A stretch of 64,000 bases of DNA from Turnera subulata (lineage: Eukaryota > Streptophyta > Magnoliopsida > Malpighiales > Passifloraceae). A program made the position numbers and the translations under genes. The notes beneath the pieces are model-generated. The model was not told the DNA's origin. It searched no databases and saw nothing but the letters and a program-made list of their open reading frames with translations. Positions 11,018 through 21,949 of this stretch are shown here, piece by piece. Each line of letters opens with the position of its first letter. The stretch's first letter is position 1. Location: the NCBI GenBank assembly GCA_028386065.3, contig JAKUCV010004732.1, forward strand, positions 4,209 to 68,208, in the 5' to 3' direction.

Positions 11018-13065
11018 TGAAACACCCGTGTCCCAATTTGCAAATAAAATACTTAATCAAAAGAAATTTACCAAAATGCCCCTGAAACCCGGGACACGAA
11101 ATCCAATAGCCAAACATTATCTGAAAATCGTAATAAAGTGAGATGTCATAAAGTACAAGAGAAACCGGCTCATCAAGCCATAAGTCAACCCTGCATCCAG
11201 CCAAAACATCATCAGATATCAAATCCCGGCAACCCGCCGATAAAGTAATCAAAATCAATAATGACGTCTCAACAAAATCCCATGCAGCGGAAAGTAGGTT
11301 AAAATAAAAACAAGAAAATAAAGTGATATGCATGTCGGCTCTATGGATCCAACCGGGAGAGAAGCACAGCTACTTGCTGGGATATCCACGTCTGTACTCT
11401 GGAAAGGAAAGGAGAAGCTGCACGCTAACTAAGAGTTTGAAAAACAACGGTGGCGATTTTGTGAGTTGCCTACTCAGTGAGCAGTATAAATCTAGTTATG
11501 TAGGTGTACAAAGCAAGTTCGAAAGGAAAGTAGAGAGACAAGCACAAGTAAGCAAACACACAATAACCGGTACTAACATGCCAACAGCATATAAGCAATC
11601 AATTTTTTGTTTACATCTGTTTGTGTGTTAAGTTTTATTATTATATTTATTATTCAGGGCCCCCTACTGTGTGCGTCGAGCTCGGTCTCGTCTCATGAGA
11701 CAACCAGGGAAAAAACCCAATATAACCAGGCATAAAGCCCAAATATCACCATAGAGAGAGAGAGAGAGAGACAGAGAGAAAGAGGGAGGTAGAAAGAGGG
11801 AGGTAGAAGGAGGGAGGTAGAACCGGTCATCACAGACCCATATGCTAAACCGCATATACCATGCTATCCCGCATGCAAACCCGAGGGGTATCACTTCCCG
11901 CTCGAACCAACCGGTCATCAGCACACAGTAGCCTATCTTCTACTGTACATTATTCTTGTTCAGACTTAAGAGTTCATGTGTGCCAAGAATTGTGATTTAA
12001 CAGGGTTGTGTGAATTATCAACCCAATCAAGCATCCGGGTTTCCAACCCACAGTACATCACACAGATCATCCAAAATCACTCCACATGTTATATCCCATA
12101 ACAATTTAAAAGTCATGCTCATTAGGCAACTAGTAACACACAGGCACACAATACAGATCATGGCATGTTAGCAAACAAGGCATGCAACTCAAACAAACCA
12201 ATCTAACAAGAACTTTCATACAAACATAAAAAGACTTATAAAGTCACCTCAACAACGATTATCCTGTGGAGCTTTTCCCAAGACAGATCCTCCAGCTCCC
12301 GAGGTATTACCCGTGCCTGAATACCGGCACACATAAATATTACAAAACAATTATAACAACCCGTGCATGCATGATACTTATATGCTCAACTGAGTGAAAC
12401 CCGACCCATACTACCCGGTTAAGTAATTTCAGGGTCTAAGCCCAAAAGGGTATATAACTCCTCACTAAAACTCCAAAAGACAAGGATCTAGGGTTAACCG
12501 GGCTTAAGCCCATCTGAATTCAAGATAACCTCTCGGGCCTAAAGCCCACTTCCACAAATCTGCAATTATCCCGATTTATGAATTTGGGCTTAGAGCCCAT
12601 TCCTTAAAGTCTATAACGAGTTCCCGGGCCTAAGGCCCATCTAAGTCCAAAACCGAATCCCGGGCCTAAAGCCCGTTATGAAGTTGGGCTTAAAGCCCGT
12701 TACCCAAGTCCAAAGGTTATCCCATTAAGTCATTGGGCCTCAAGCCCATATCTTAAGGTCCATCAAAGTCTTAAAGTCCTTAGAATTAGTTAGTTGGGCC
12801 TGGGCCCGGTTTACCTAAATACCGTTCTAAGGTCACTCCCGAGCCCAAGTGTTCCCGGCCTATAGTTCTACCCGTGTCGGTAAGTTCCCGGCTACACACA
12901 CTCACATCCCCGCACACGGTATTCCACTAAATATCTTTAATGTTTAAATGTACATGTTTTTCGAAACAACGAAGCATATACATAAAGTTGAACCCGGGAC
13001 TAAGCCAGAATTACCGTGCAAAAGCAGAAAAGAAACTCCGTCTGTCGGAACAGTACCCGAGCCTT
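11018..13065 (-). repeat. 5' LTR (family A), truncated to 2048 bp
   Basis: Matches 2900-4941 of the complete LTR closely, then stops at 13065 (gagcctt / atatgaagg). About 1190 bp of the upstream LTR part is missing. In LTR retrotransposons that part carries the promoter, so the element has probably lost its own promoter. Confidence 0.92.
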
Positions 13066-13540
13066 ATATGAAGGGGATGATGATTATGATTAGAATTATA
13101 ATCACACTAAAGGATAAAATTATAATTAGAATTAGGATTATGATGATTTATATGATGGGGATTTGTAAGTAAAAAATTGAGTTATGCTGACGGCAGAGTT
13201 CAAGTGTTAATGTACCAGTTTTATTCTAACTCAAAATTAAGTTGCAGTAGGATTGTCTTTTTTTTTTAACTCAAATTGTATTGGGCGAACCAAGAGTAAA
13301 ATCGGGCCGACCGGCGTGTATTTCAATTAAAAAGCTATTTTTGCCACGTACTTTTGATAAAATTCCGACACGTGTCAAGTGGATCTGGGCAGATGGCCAC
13401 GTCATCGCCCGGACTACCCGAGATACAGAAAAGTGTCAAAATTCTAAACACGAGGTACACAAAAGGGACAGAAAAACTCCCGGGTATACAAACGGGACAA
13501 ACGGGAAACTCGGGGGCCCAAAAAAATTCTTGACCCAATA
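13066..13540. other. Unassigned AT-rich then mixed sequence
   Basis: 13066-13170 is AT-rich with repeats of attatgatt/aattataat. 13290-13540 is more balanced and holds the palindrome gacacgtgtc (13364-13373) with a G-box-like core. I see no coding region that I can support. Confidence 0.4.
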
Positions 13541-14084
13541 GGAGATTATTGCCATCCAACTCAAGCTTCTGCAATTCTGCAAACACTTGCTTCACTATAT
13601 TTTTGGGGTGTTGGATTCCCTCAACTGCACGGTTAGCTAGGGCTGTGCAAAAATCCTGACCTGACAGTACTGACCCGATACCGACCGACATTGGGTCGGA
13701 AAATATGCTCTTAGAGTGTGGTCAGCTCGGCTTCAAACCGCACCACAAACATGTCGGTACGAGGGGTGTATGTGTCGGTCGGTATGTCGGTAATCTAATT
13801 CCTCTCTCGACCATCTACTCTCCTCCCACCTCTCAAAATCATCTACGTCCGCCACAACAAGAAAAGGAGCGAGCCATCATCGCCTCCTCTGTCTTCAACC
13901 CGTCGCCTTCATCGTCTTCGACCCCCGTCGCCTTCAATCGTCGCCTTTAATCAACCCCCAGGTGAGTTTGTTTCTTTTCTTTTCTCCTTCCACTTCGATT
14001 TCTTCTTCTCCACCCTCTCTCTGTCGATTTCGGTGAAGGAATAGAGAACCCCCAATTCAGAACCCTAATTTTTCAAACTCTGAA

Positions 14085-14835
14085 GAAAGAACAATAAAGA
14101 CGCACTAATACATCAGCACGGTCATCTTTTCGAGGGTCCGAAGGAGCTGTGAAGCGGAGGTGCTTTCGGTAAACCGATGCATGAGCTGAGGCTCCCATGT
14201 CCCGCCGACCCTCCGAAAAAGTCAGGGTGTAAAACGGCTCATGGGGAGTAAAAAGCAAGCAGAGTCAAAGGCGGTCAAACTCACATAAGCATAAGCAGAG
14301 AAGGAGATACATTCATGAAAGGCGAGAAGCCGTGCCGTGGGAGACTGGCCAACTATGAATAGATCTTACTTTCGGGTAAGAGTAAGAACATATTAGTCCG
14401 TAAGGATCTGAAACCGGTACCAGATACCAAACAAGAGATGGAATTCAAAATGGAACAGATGACCGACCTACAATAAGACGAAACCCCTATCTTCTTTGTT
14501 CTGGAAACACGTCTTCCTATTCCATATTTTCTCGAATCTCCTTTAATAGAAGAAATAGAAGCTCGAGAAGCATCTCTCACTGACAGACTTCAATCAATCA
14601 CCCTTCATATAGAATAACGATCGACAAGTCCAGAGTGTGCACCAACAAGAAGGCCTGTTAGAGCTCTCTTCAACCTGTTCATGGCTAGATCGATCGGTTT
14701 CGGGTCAAATAGGAAGAACTAGAAGATTGAACCTCTGGAAAGCGCCTACACCTAATGGCTTAAGCCGCTCCAAAAGCCTTAGGAAGAATTTGATCTGCCT
14801 AACACAAGCCATCAGCAAGGTTGGGGCCCTCCCTC
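14085..14835. other. Mitochondrial-like DNA (NUMT) inside the hAT element
   Basis: This block is more GC-balanced than its AT-rich surroundings and contains an organellar rRNA fragment. The left part (14085-14640) has the texture of plant mitochondrial intergenic DNA but I cannot assign it to a gene. Borders are estimated from the composition change. Confidence 0.6.
14652..14745 (-). pseudogene. Mitochondrial large-subunit (26S) rRNA fragment
   Basis: On the minus strand it reads GACCCGAAACCG, then GATCTAGCCATG, AACAGGTTGAAG and AGAGCTCTAACAGGCC. This corresponds to the conserved bacterial 23S segment around E. coli positions 670-720 (CCCGAAACC..GTGATCTAGCCATG..CAGGTTGAAG). The form with AACAGGTTGAAGAGAGC fits plant mitochondrial rRNA better than plastid rRNA, which has ATCTAACCATGACCAGGATG as I recall it. 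It is a short fragment and cannot function. Confidence 0.8.
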
Positions 14836-16376
14836 AATTAACTATTAATTTGAGTTTAATTAATCAAATAAATATTAATTTCCCTCCTTCTCCTATATTT
14901 TGCAGGTTAAAAGGCTTCATGTTTAGACGGTTGGAGAATAGGAGTTAAGGTTTTGCCTTGGTGAATTGTTTGACTATCGGTTGCCTTTTTTTTTTTTGTT
15001 CGTTGGAGTCGATTGGTTTGAGGATATGAGTGTTGAACCACAAATGGTAACCTCAATTAATGTATTTTTGGCAAGATTGATGGAGGGATCTGTAAATATA
15101 TTGATGGCAAGATTTGGCTTAATTGCTGGGAGTTAATTTTCATATTGATAGGATTTGTAAATGTAATAATGCTAAGATTTAGTTTTAATTGATGCAAGAT
15201 TCAGCTTTAATTGTTGCAAGATTGACTCCTCATCCTCGGAAACATGACTTGGAGAAGGAGTTAACTTAATTTTAATTTCTTTTCCATTGAATTTGCTATA
15301 TTTATGGTAAGATTTAGCCTTAATTGCTGCAAGATTCAGCTTTAATTGTTGCAAGATAGACTCCTTATTTTCAGAAATTTGACCAAAAGGAGAATTAGAG
15401 TTAAAATTTTAATTTCTTTTCCATTGAATTAACTTTCGGTTCCAGTTTCCCTATGTAAAAAGTCAGCTCGGTATTGTCGGTATGCCGACCGAACCAAGTC
15501 GGCATTTGTCGATAGTACCCAATTTTCAGCACGGTATGAACCGATCGGTAAGAGGTCGGTTTTGGGGTCTCTTTGATACCGTCGGTACGAACAGAAATCG
15601 GTGCGGTATTACCGAACCGAGCCGTTTGCTCACCCCTATAGCTTCAGAAAATGCACCTGCAGTCATCTTCAATGCTTCACCGATTTGTTGAAATGACCGC
15701 ATCCCAAGAACAAACGTACAAAATATAAATAATAATAAAATGACCAAAATGCCCTTGAGTCCAGGGATGCCAAAACTCTATCTAAAACACCACCTCAATA
15801 TCTCAAAATATCCAGAAAATAAACATCAAGATGTTAAAAAATTCAAAGTATAAATCAGGTTCAACCAGCTAGGATAACCACCAGCAACCCAACCAGAATA
15901 ATAATGATCAAATCAAAGTAAAACAAAGCAACATCCCGAATATAAACATGCAACGGAAATAATAAGCCAAAAGACAAGTGCAAACATATATAGTGCCAAA
16001 CTATAGATCCGTCCACAAAGAGAAGCATGGCTACCTGCTGAGATGGAAAGGACTGAACCTCGGTGTGGAAAGAATTTGTCAGCAAGCTACTAAGGATTTG
16101 TAAAACCACGATGGTGATTTATATGAGTCGACTACTTAATGTACAGTATAAGACAGATATACAGGCAAGCCAAGACATGTTCGTAGGGTGAGGAAGTCCA
16201 CGAGCACAAGTATACACACACACGATCAACTCATGTCAAATACCACACATTCTAGTGTTTTATGATCTGTCTGTTAAAATCTTTCTTATCTTGCTATTGT
16301 TATTAAGGGACCACTACTGTGTGCGTTGGGCGCGGTATCAGCTGGCCAGCTTCTCAGGGTGTAAGCCCAAATATAA

Positions 16377-16397
16377 TACATACATACATACATACAC

Positions 16398-16461
<64 letters not shown>
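16377..16461. repeat. (CATA)n followed by (TA)n microsatellite
   Basis: A run of cata units passes into about 25 TA units within LTR C. Confidence 0.9.
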
Positions 16462-16464
<3 letters not shown>

Positions 16465-16524
16465 CACCGGAATGGGTAAGTTCCGACTAAAGGAAACCAC
16501 TAACAACCAAGTGGCCAATAGCTC

Positions 16525-16792
16525 AAGGAGGGGGTGCTCTCCTTAAAGAAACATAATACAAGAATCTTGGGGCACACCCGTCAGTCCCAAGTCGCCGGCT
16601 CTGTGAGGGGTGCTCTCACCAAAAGATTAATGAATAACAAATAACTAAGGAGTACTCCCGACAATCCCCGAGGTGCTAGCTCTGTGAGGGTACTCTCACT
16701 AATATACTAATCAAGGGGCATACCCATCAATCCCCCGTCGCCGTCTCTGTGAGTACGTCTCACTATCATAACAGGACCCGAGGGGTACCCTC
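16525..16792. repeat. Array of short hairpins in LTR C
   Basis: Complementary arms include AAGGAG/CTCCTT (16525-16544), CTTGGG/CCCAAG (16566-16591), GTGAG/CTCAC three times (16603-16619, 16684-16699, 16749-16763), ggagtactcc (16649-16658) and gaggggtaccctc (16780-16792). Confidence 0.8.
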
Positions 16793-17262
16793 ACTGCTTC
16801 TCAGTGCTACTGGTCAATAGCCCCACAATAGAACATATAGTATTTAGGATCATTAATTATCAATTATGCCTTAAGTACAAGCTGATCCTCAAAGTGTATA
16901 TACGGGTGGTGTACCACCAAAGATAGTCTCTAAACCGAGCCTAAGGCTCACATTAACACATGATATTGTCAAAACAACACATATATCATAAGCATGGCAT
17001 ATCAGCTACAAGATATTAACATGGCATCAAAGCACATAGGTAAAGGCAAACAACACAGTCAACAACATGCAATACACTTAGCAAATGGCACTATCTAACC
17101 ATACATCAAGTATTCGCATACAAGAATATAAGTCTTATAGAGTCACCTCAATTATGATGACGCTCCACCTAACCAACACTAGAACCAACTGCTCCTGAGT
17201 TATATTTTGTGCATATACATGTAGACACAAATATCTCACAAAAAGTATAAATAAACCATGCA

Positions 17263-17940
17263 TATTCGTGCAATTCAACTTGAAAATGGAACGGTTGTGT
17301 TTGGCTTTTGGAAGAGGAACATGGGTAGTGGTGGAGCTTTCAGTGGACCTTGGCTGGGATTTTTGGTGGGTGGAGGAAGGAGGTAGCAAGGGGAGGAGGA
17401 GGAGGAGGAGGGGGAGGTGGCGCTGCAAATGGATTTATATATATATTGTTTTACTTTTGTCAAAAAATTTAAAAATTATTGGATGGGTTTTATGTTGCAA
17501 CATGCACAAACTGAAATAATATTGGTGGTTAATTAAAATTGTGTACTTTTTTATTTAATTTAGCAAGTTAAAAAAATTTTAGATTTAAGGTTTATAATTG
17601 ATACTTATGGGATGTTTTGGCTTAATTCTTTGGTTGAACCTTTTCAATCGAGTGAGAACCGAGTGGGAAGTCGTTGGGACAATGGGTTTGGACCTACCCT
17701 TGCCATGAGGACGATAAAACGACGTCGTATTGGAATGATACATCGTCGTTTGGAGTAACGGGCAACAGCCCAATTTTGGGGCAACATCCACGTCAGCACA
17801 TGTCTCGCCGGAGACCCATGACTGACCTGCCCGCTAAAACTCCAGGTACATAAATGTCTCGAGAAAAGTTGTAGGTACACGATTGAAACAACGTAAGAAA
17901 GTTGGGTACCAACTGTACCAAAAACCCATTCAACAATCAA
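17263..17940. other. Unassigned, includes glycine-codon-rich patch
   Basis: 17390-17430 is a GGA-rich run that would read as poly-glycine or poly-arginine. 17690-17760 contains gacgatgtatc and gacgtcgt motifs. The part next to the primer-binding site (about 17600-17940) is probably internal sequence of the Tat-like element, but no protein motif is visible. Confidence 0.4.
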
Positions 17941-17954
17941 AGGAGTTGCCACCA
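17941..17954 (-). other. Primer-binding site, Tat/Ogre-like element
   Basis: On the minus strand TGGTGGCAACTCCT directly follows the LTR end AAAATCA. It closely resembles the TGGCGACTC-type site used by Tat/Ogre elements. Confidence 0.65.
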
Positions 17955-18658
17955 TGATTTTATTTCTTGGAAAAATCCAGGAATAAACCATTAGGCATTG
18001 CTTCTTTTCTTAGGCAACACATAAGGGACTAATCTTTAGCGAACCAGAGATTATTGGATTCGGGGTTCGTCACGGGTAAGAAGGTATTAGGCACCCCACC
18101 CGTGCTGCGGCAAAATCTTGTGCAATTGATAAACTATTTTTTTATCCCTTGTGTGTCTGTGCATAGTGTGGAAACAAATCATAACAACAAAGTAAACAAC
18201 AAAACCTTAAAAATAAAAGGTAGGGGAAAAGATTTGGCTTAAGCCTCCACCACTAAAGACCACCTACATACCCCGACAACCGGGTTCAAAGCTCACGTAG
18301 TTCTTATCATGGCATCATAACAGTCACATCATAACATCAGCAGCATGCATCTCAACAAATGATCAACAATAAAACAATTAAAAGTGATCTAGGGTTACCT
18401 CTTGTAGCCCTCCTCTTACTCCTTGCTTTGGGTTGTTTTTCACACCCACTTCTTTGCCTCCTCTAAGCCTTATTTTGATCTCCTTCTAATTTCCTCCTTG
18501 TTGGATGTTTTTTATACTTGACTCCACTGAATTTTGGCAGAGTAGAAACCCTAAAAAGTGTTTCCAAGCTTGGAAAAGTAGGATTTCTACAAGCTCTTTA
18601 AGCTTATGGGGTGTATGCTCTCTAAACTTTTGGACCCTTTCGAAGTGAATAAGGGTCT

Positions 18659-18668
18659 CTATTTATAG
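18659..18668 (-). promoter_or_regulatory. TATA box CTATAAATAG, second copy of LTR promoter
   Basis: Perfect plant-type TATA box on the minus strand, in the downstream unit of the duplication. 18946-18955 holds the identical upstream box, 287 bp away. Confidence 0.75.
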
Positions 18669-18945
18669 AGTTTTGGGAGTATAGAGATCGTGGACCTCAT
18701 AATGGACGGGATTCTTGCTAAAAATACAACAAAAAATGCATAGGATTGAATTAATGGTCGAAATCTATAAAAATTGCGTAACAGGGACGCATGACTGCCA
18801 GGTGCTGGGCAGTCTTATCGGCATGGCCGCCAGGTGGTATCGAAGTGTTTCCAAGCTTGGAGAAGTAGGATTTCTACAAGCTCTTTAAGCTTATGGGGTG
18901 TATGCTCTCTAAACTTTTGGACCCTTTCGAAGTGAATAAGGGTCT

Positions 18946-18955
18946 CTATTTATAG
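18946..18955 (-). promoter_or_regulatory. TATA box CTATAAATAG, first copy of LTR promoter
   Basis: Minus-strand TATA box about 650 bases into the LTR, followed by a leader (AGACCCTTATTCACTTCG) that is repeated after the second box. Confidence 0.75.
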
Positions 18956-19759
18956 AGTTTTGGGAGTATAGAGATCGTGGAACTCATAATGGACGGGATT
19001 CTTGCTAAAAATACAACAAAAAATGCATAGGATTGAATTAATGGTCGAAAATCTAGAAAAATTGCGTAACAGGGACGCATGACTGCCGGGTGCTGGGCAG
19101 TCTTGTCGGCATGGCCGCCAGGTGGTATCGATCTTCCATGCATGGCTGCTAGGTGGTGGCAGTCATCCCGATATGCCTGCGACTTTCCATTGTTACTGTT
19201 CTTGCCTTTGTTAGCCCGATTCTCATTAATTCCGATCTGGCTTGATTCCCACGCGAGAATTAAAGGTTGCCAGACCAGAATATACTATTTTCTTGATTAT
19301 TACTCATCTTAATCTTTTCAAATATCATAAATACACCTTAATCACCTACTTTCTGTACACTTCTTATCATAAACTCACATTTCACATAAAAAGTAATTTT
19401 GATTCTAATTTTGCACGAAAATCAGAGCCAAATTGGGCTGCAAGAAATGTGTCCCCATGAGCCAAAGCATCCATATTCTATTAAATTAAATCTTAAATAT
19501 ATTTTTAGTTCAAGATTAAATTATTTCATTAATGTTGGGCTAAAACACATAAAAAGTCCAAACTAATAAAATATAAATGGTCTAAATTTGGGTGATCACA
19601 CTGGCAAAATTGATCATGCGATTAATGTGCCTCCAAAATCAAAAGCACCACAAACAAGGACGGATCTTGGGGAAAGGGGTCCTGGTCCAATATATAACGC
19701 TACAGTGATAGTATTTCAAATATTGTAGGCTAGTTGGTGGATAATATGTTGGCTTGCTT

Positions 19760-20040
19760 TTCTGAAAACACAATTATGATTTGGGCACCCCTAAATTTGT
19801 TTATAAATCCGCCAAGAGAGGGAACTTATTCGATTAGCACAACGAGAATTTTTACTCTGTTGCCAATGATAGTGGAAAAATTGTTTCAAATGTGTAGAGA
19901 ATGTGGGTTGTTGGAACCACTAGAGCAATGCAATTTTTTTAGATCGGAACAAATTTTATGAGTTCCATCAATGCACCGGTCATGACACCGACAATTGCAT
20001 GGATTGAAAAGAACCTATTAATTATATCCGCATATGCATC
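19760..20040 (+). pseudogene. Tat/Ogre-type gag C-terminal fragment
   Basis: Plus-strand reading gives FTLLPMIVEKLFQMCRECGLLEPLE, where only the pattern F.PLP....L..L...GLL matters; after a 1-nt frameshift near 19950 comes YEFHQCTGHDTDNCMD. That pairing of a 'GLL' helix with a C-x2-H/C-x4-H-x4-C knuckle is typical of gag from Tat/Ogre elements. A stop follows (TGA near 20008). It lies in the opposite orientation to the neighbouring LTR, so the two are not simply one element. Confidence 0.6.
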
Positions 20041-20050
20041 TGAACGTTGA

Positions 20051-20740
20051 CAATGTGGTAGTGACAAACACGACCCACTAATGGGTTTCAAGTCGACTTA
20101 ATTTGTAATCCAAGAACATGAAAAATTAACGTCTTAACGACAACCAACTCGGGGCAAATCGTACACGTGTGCTAGTTACCTCTCACTGAATCTTGGTGCA
20201 AAAGACAAGGTCTTCAAGAAAACATACAACTAGAAAGAACTCGATCGGACAAAGTTACTAGGGACCCAAATGCATATCAAGGCCAAGTTTTTGGTTTCCC
20301 ATAATGTCAAACATCCACAACAAAATAAGCTATACTAAATCTTCAAATGTTTCAAAATAAAATCTTCTCCTTACGAAACTTAACACTATTGTTATTCCTA
20401 CAAGAAATATGGTTATGTGTGTGCACCCGTGTCAAACTCGAGACGATGAGTCCATGCAATCTCATCATTAGTGTCTTATTAATAGAAGGATTATGCCTTC
20501 TGAGAAACTGACTGGAAGATCAAGACTCGGTAGCTAATTGTGGTGGTGTCTTGTATCAAGAGAGGGGTTTGATGACTTGACTTCAGAAAGGTATAATAAG
20601 ATTGACTCCGCAAATTCGTGAGGAAAAGATGCGGCTTTGCCAGCGCATCTGTCACTAACAATATATATGTCATTGGCTTTGAGACAAGCACAGAAGAAGG
20701 AAAGAGAAACAATAGAGCCTTGTACCGATTCACGAGCACG
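20051..20740. other. Unassigned intergenic sequence
   Basis: No coding or RNA feature that I can support. It separates retrotransposon debris from the 3' end of the small gene at 20926-21639. Confidence 0.4.
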
Positions 20741-20925
20741 AGCACAAGAGCAATAAGGCCTTCATGCATCCAAAACATATAACACATAATTTCCATAGTG
20801 CGGCAACCATTAGCAATTTACACAACATAGAGGTTCTGCCTAACTGGTCAGGGATTCCGCGATATACAAAACAGTTTCACATACTTACTGAAATTAAAAC
20901 GCCGGCCATCCAGAGCACTTAAAAC

Positions 20926-21639
20926 TTATTTTCTTGGGGCGGACTCGATCTCCACTCCATCAAATCCTTCAAACTTAATTCCCATATTCTTGCAGAACTC
21001 CATGAACTCCCTCTCCCTCTTCAACCGCTCCTCCTGCCCCGCCTTCCTCCTCTCCTTGAGTTTTTGCTGGTGTGCCTTCTCTTTTTCAACATCTTGCTTG
21101 TACGTTACATAAAGTAAGCGGGCAACATAGACAGTTCCGGCACATTTTGCAACAAATATAGAGGCATCACAAATTCTCCACTGCAACAATCAATACAGCA
21201 GGAAAGACAGAATCAATCACCAAAGGGGTGATGTGTATATATATGTATATAGATGAGGGCAACACAAGCTATCAATCATATCAAACAATTTTAGAGACAA
21301 TACTAACAAAATCTAGACCACCATGCACCACGCCATCAATCAGACAATACTTGATTAAGGTTGTCGCAGAAGCACAAAAACAAATATAACGACATATATA
21401 TAACGAACACCATCCTATCCTATCCTATCTAGCGAAGACATGACTTGATTCCTAGTGTAATATACATATACATAAGGTTAATTCTTTTTTTTTTTTGCTC
21501 ACAATAGATGAGGTCAACTAATCCGTTAGACAAACCTACTTAATTATAGCCACAATACTATATATGCACTTTAATGTCTAAATGAGGGTTCTTGCCCGCA
21601 AATTAGAGGGTTACGTACCAGAGCCCCCAAATTCGACAT
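20926..21639 (-). CDS. Small conserved-looking plant protein, 91 aa, two coding exons
   Basis: The start codon is at 21639. The first coding exon, 21639-21619, has only 21 nt and encodes MSNLGAL. It is preceded directly by a pyrimidine-rich tract and CAG, and followed by the donor GTACGT. The second, 21180-20926, starts after TTGTTGCAG and ends with TAA. The protein has a hydrophobic stretch at about residues 12-31 (ASIFVAKCAGTVYVARLLYV), then a long charged helix rich in K/E/R (about 33-70), then a short acidic C-terminal end EGFDGVEIESAPRK. This layout suggests a small membrane-anchored protein with a coiled coil. A 5' untranslated exon at about 21900-21782, donor GTATTC, completes the model. 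I do not recognise the family. Splicing is inferred from consensus sites. Confidence 0.75.
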
Positions 21640-21930
21640 CTGCAGAAAGGAAAACAAAAAAAAAAACAAAAAAAAAAAGATAAGCAAAGGGAGAGAGCCA
21701 TTAAAATTAGGGAAAGGAAGAGTAGAGAACAGAAACATGTAAAGAAAAAGCGTTAGCTCTGTGGATCCGGATGAATACCTTGATTAATTACGGAATCGAG
21801 AACTGTAGCTAGGCCAATTAACGATGACACGGAATCAGGGACTGTAAGCGAACAATGAGAGAGAGGAGCGACGGAGGAGAATTAGGGATTTGGTAGAAAA
21901 GTATGCGGCTGAGGCATAAGGCAATGTTCC

Positions 21931-21938
21931 TTTTTATA
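21931..21938 (-). promoter_or_regulatory. TATA box of the small gene
   Basis: Minus-strand TATAAAAA, about 30 bases upstream of a pyrimidine-rich leader that begins near 21900 and contains CTCTCTCTC. Confidence 0.65.
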
Positions 21939-21949
21939 CTTGGATTGAA

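Larger units (their letters stand above)
2900..13065 (-). mobile_element. Ty3/gypsy chromovirus, Tekay/Del-like, minus strand, 5' LTR truncated
   Basis: The element has a 3' LTR (2900-6130), polypurine tract, gag-pol, primer-binding site and 5' LTR (11018-13065). The domain order protease, reverse transcriptase, RNase H, integrase and a chromodomain-like tail is that of Ty3/gypsy chromoviruses, and very long LTRs are typical of the Tekay/Del lineage. The 5' LTR lacks its first ~1190 bp, with a sharp break at 13065/13066, so no target-site duplication can be checked. gag and the first part of pol share one frame, broken by several stops and one frameshift. Lineage assignment is inference. Confidence 0.9.
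13638..15638. mobile_element. Non-autonomous hAT-like element, ~2.0 kb
   Basis: Ends are inverted repeats: TAGGGCTGTGCAAA on the left and the complement TAGGGGTGAGCAAA on the right (12 of 14 match). Both subterminal regions are full of CGGT/ACCG motifs (13665-13795 and 15465-15630), as in hAT elements where transposase binds repeated subterminal motifs. No transposase is visible. The expected 8-bp target duplication is not clear (CGGTTAGC versus TAGCTTCA), so exact ends may be off by a few bases. It interrupts a coding remnant. Confidence 0.7.
13541..15688 (-). pseudogene. Coding remnant split by a hAT insertion
   Basis: Minus-strand reading from 15688 gives QIGEALKMTAGAFSEA up to the hAT end (about 15639). 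It resumes at 13637 with ANRAVEGIQHPKNIVKQVF and AELQKLELDGNNLL, fading near 13541. The two halves join into one helical, charged segment when the insertion is removed. Its character (short alpha-helical C-terminal domain after a linker) resembles the C-terminal part of Myb/SANT-like proteins linked to Harbinger transposons, but I do not recognise it with confidence. No start, stop or promoter is visible. Confidence 0.45.
15689..17262 (-). mobile_element. LTR fragment, gypsy-like family C
   Basis: Begins tgaaatgaccgcatccc, parallel to the LTR-A edge tgaaacacccgtgtccc. It keeps the same order of landmarks as LTR A: 'aaaatgcccttga' (15747), 'ggctacctgctgaga' (16028), 'actactgtgtgcgt' (16311), and 'cttatagagtcacctcaat' (17132). 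It therefore belongs to a related but diverged family. It breaks off near 17262, before the upstream part of the LTR. Confidence 0.75.
18556..19131. repeat. Tandem duplication, two units of ~287 bp
   Basis: 18556-18842 and 18843-19131 are nearly identical (few mismatches, such as ggaaaagtagg/ggagaagtagg and gtggacctc/gtggaactc). Each unit includes one TATA box on the minus strand and the following leader. Confidence 0.95.
17955..19600 (-). mobile_element. LTR of a Tat/Ogre-like gypsy element with internal duplication
   Basis: In minus orientation it starts TGTGATCACCCAAATTTAG (at 19600) and ends ATAAAATCA (at 17955), giving TG...CA ends over 1646 bp. The part after the promoter (17990-18425) is homologous, in opposite orientation, to 33250-33690: both carry GAAGGT.TTAGGCACCC, AAGAACTAC.TGAG and AGGAGGG.T.CAAGAGGTAAC. 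The LTR was probably longer by one duplication than the family norm. Confidence 0.75.

Noticed and set aside
16377..16461. Possible CRISPR-like or origin-like repeat
   Set aside because: It is a plain CATA/TA microsatellite in a plant LTR.
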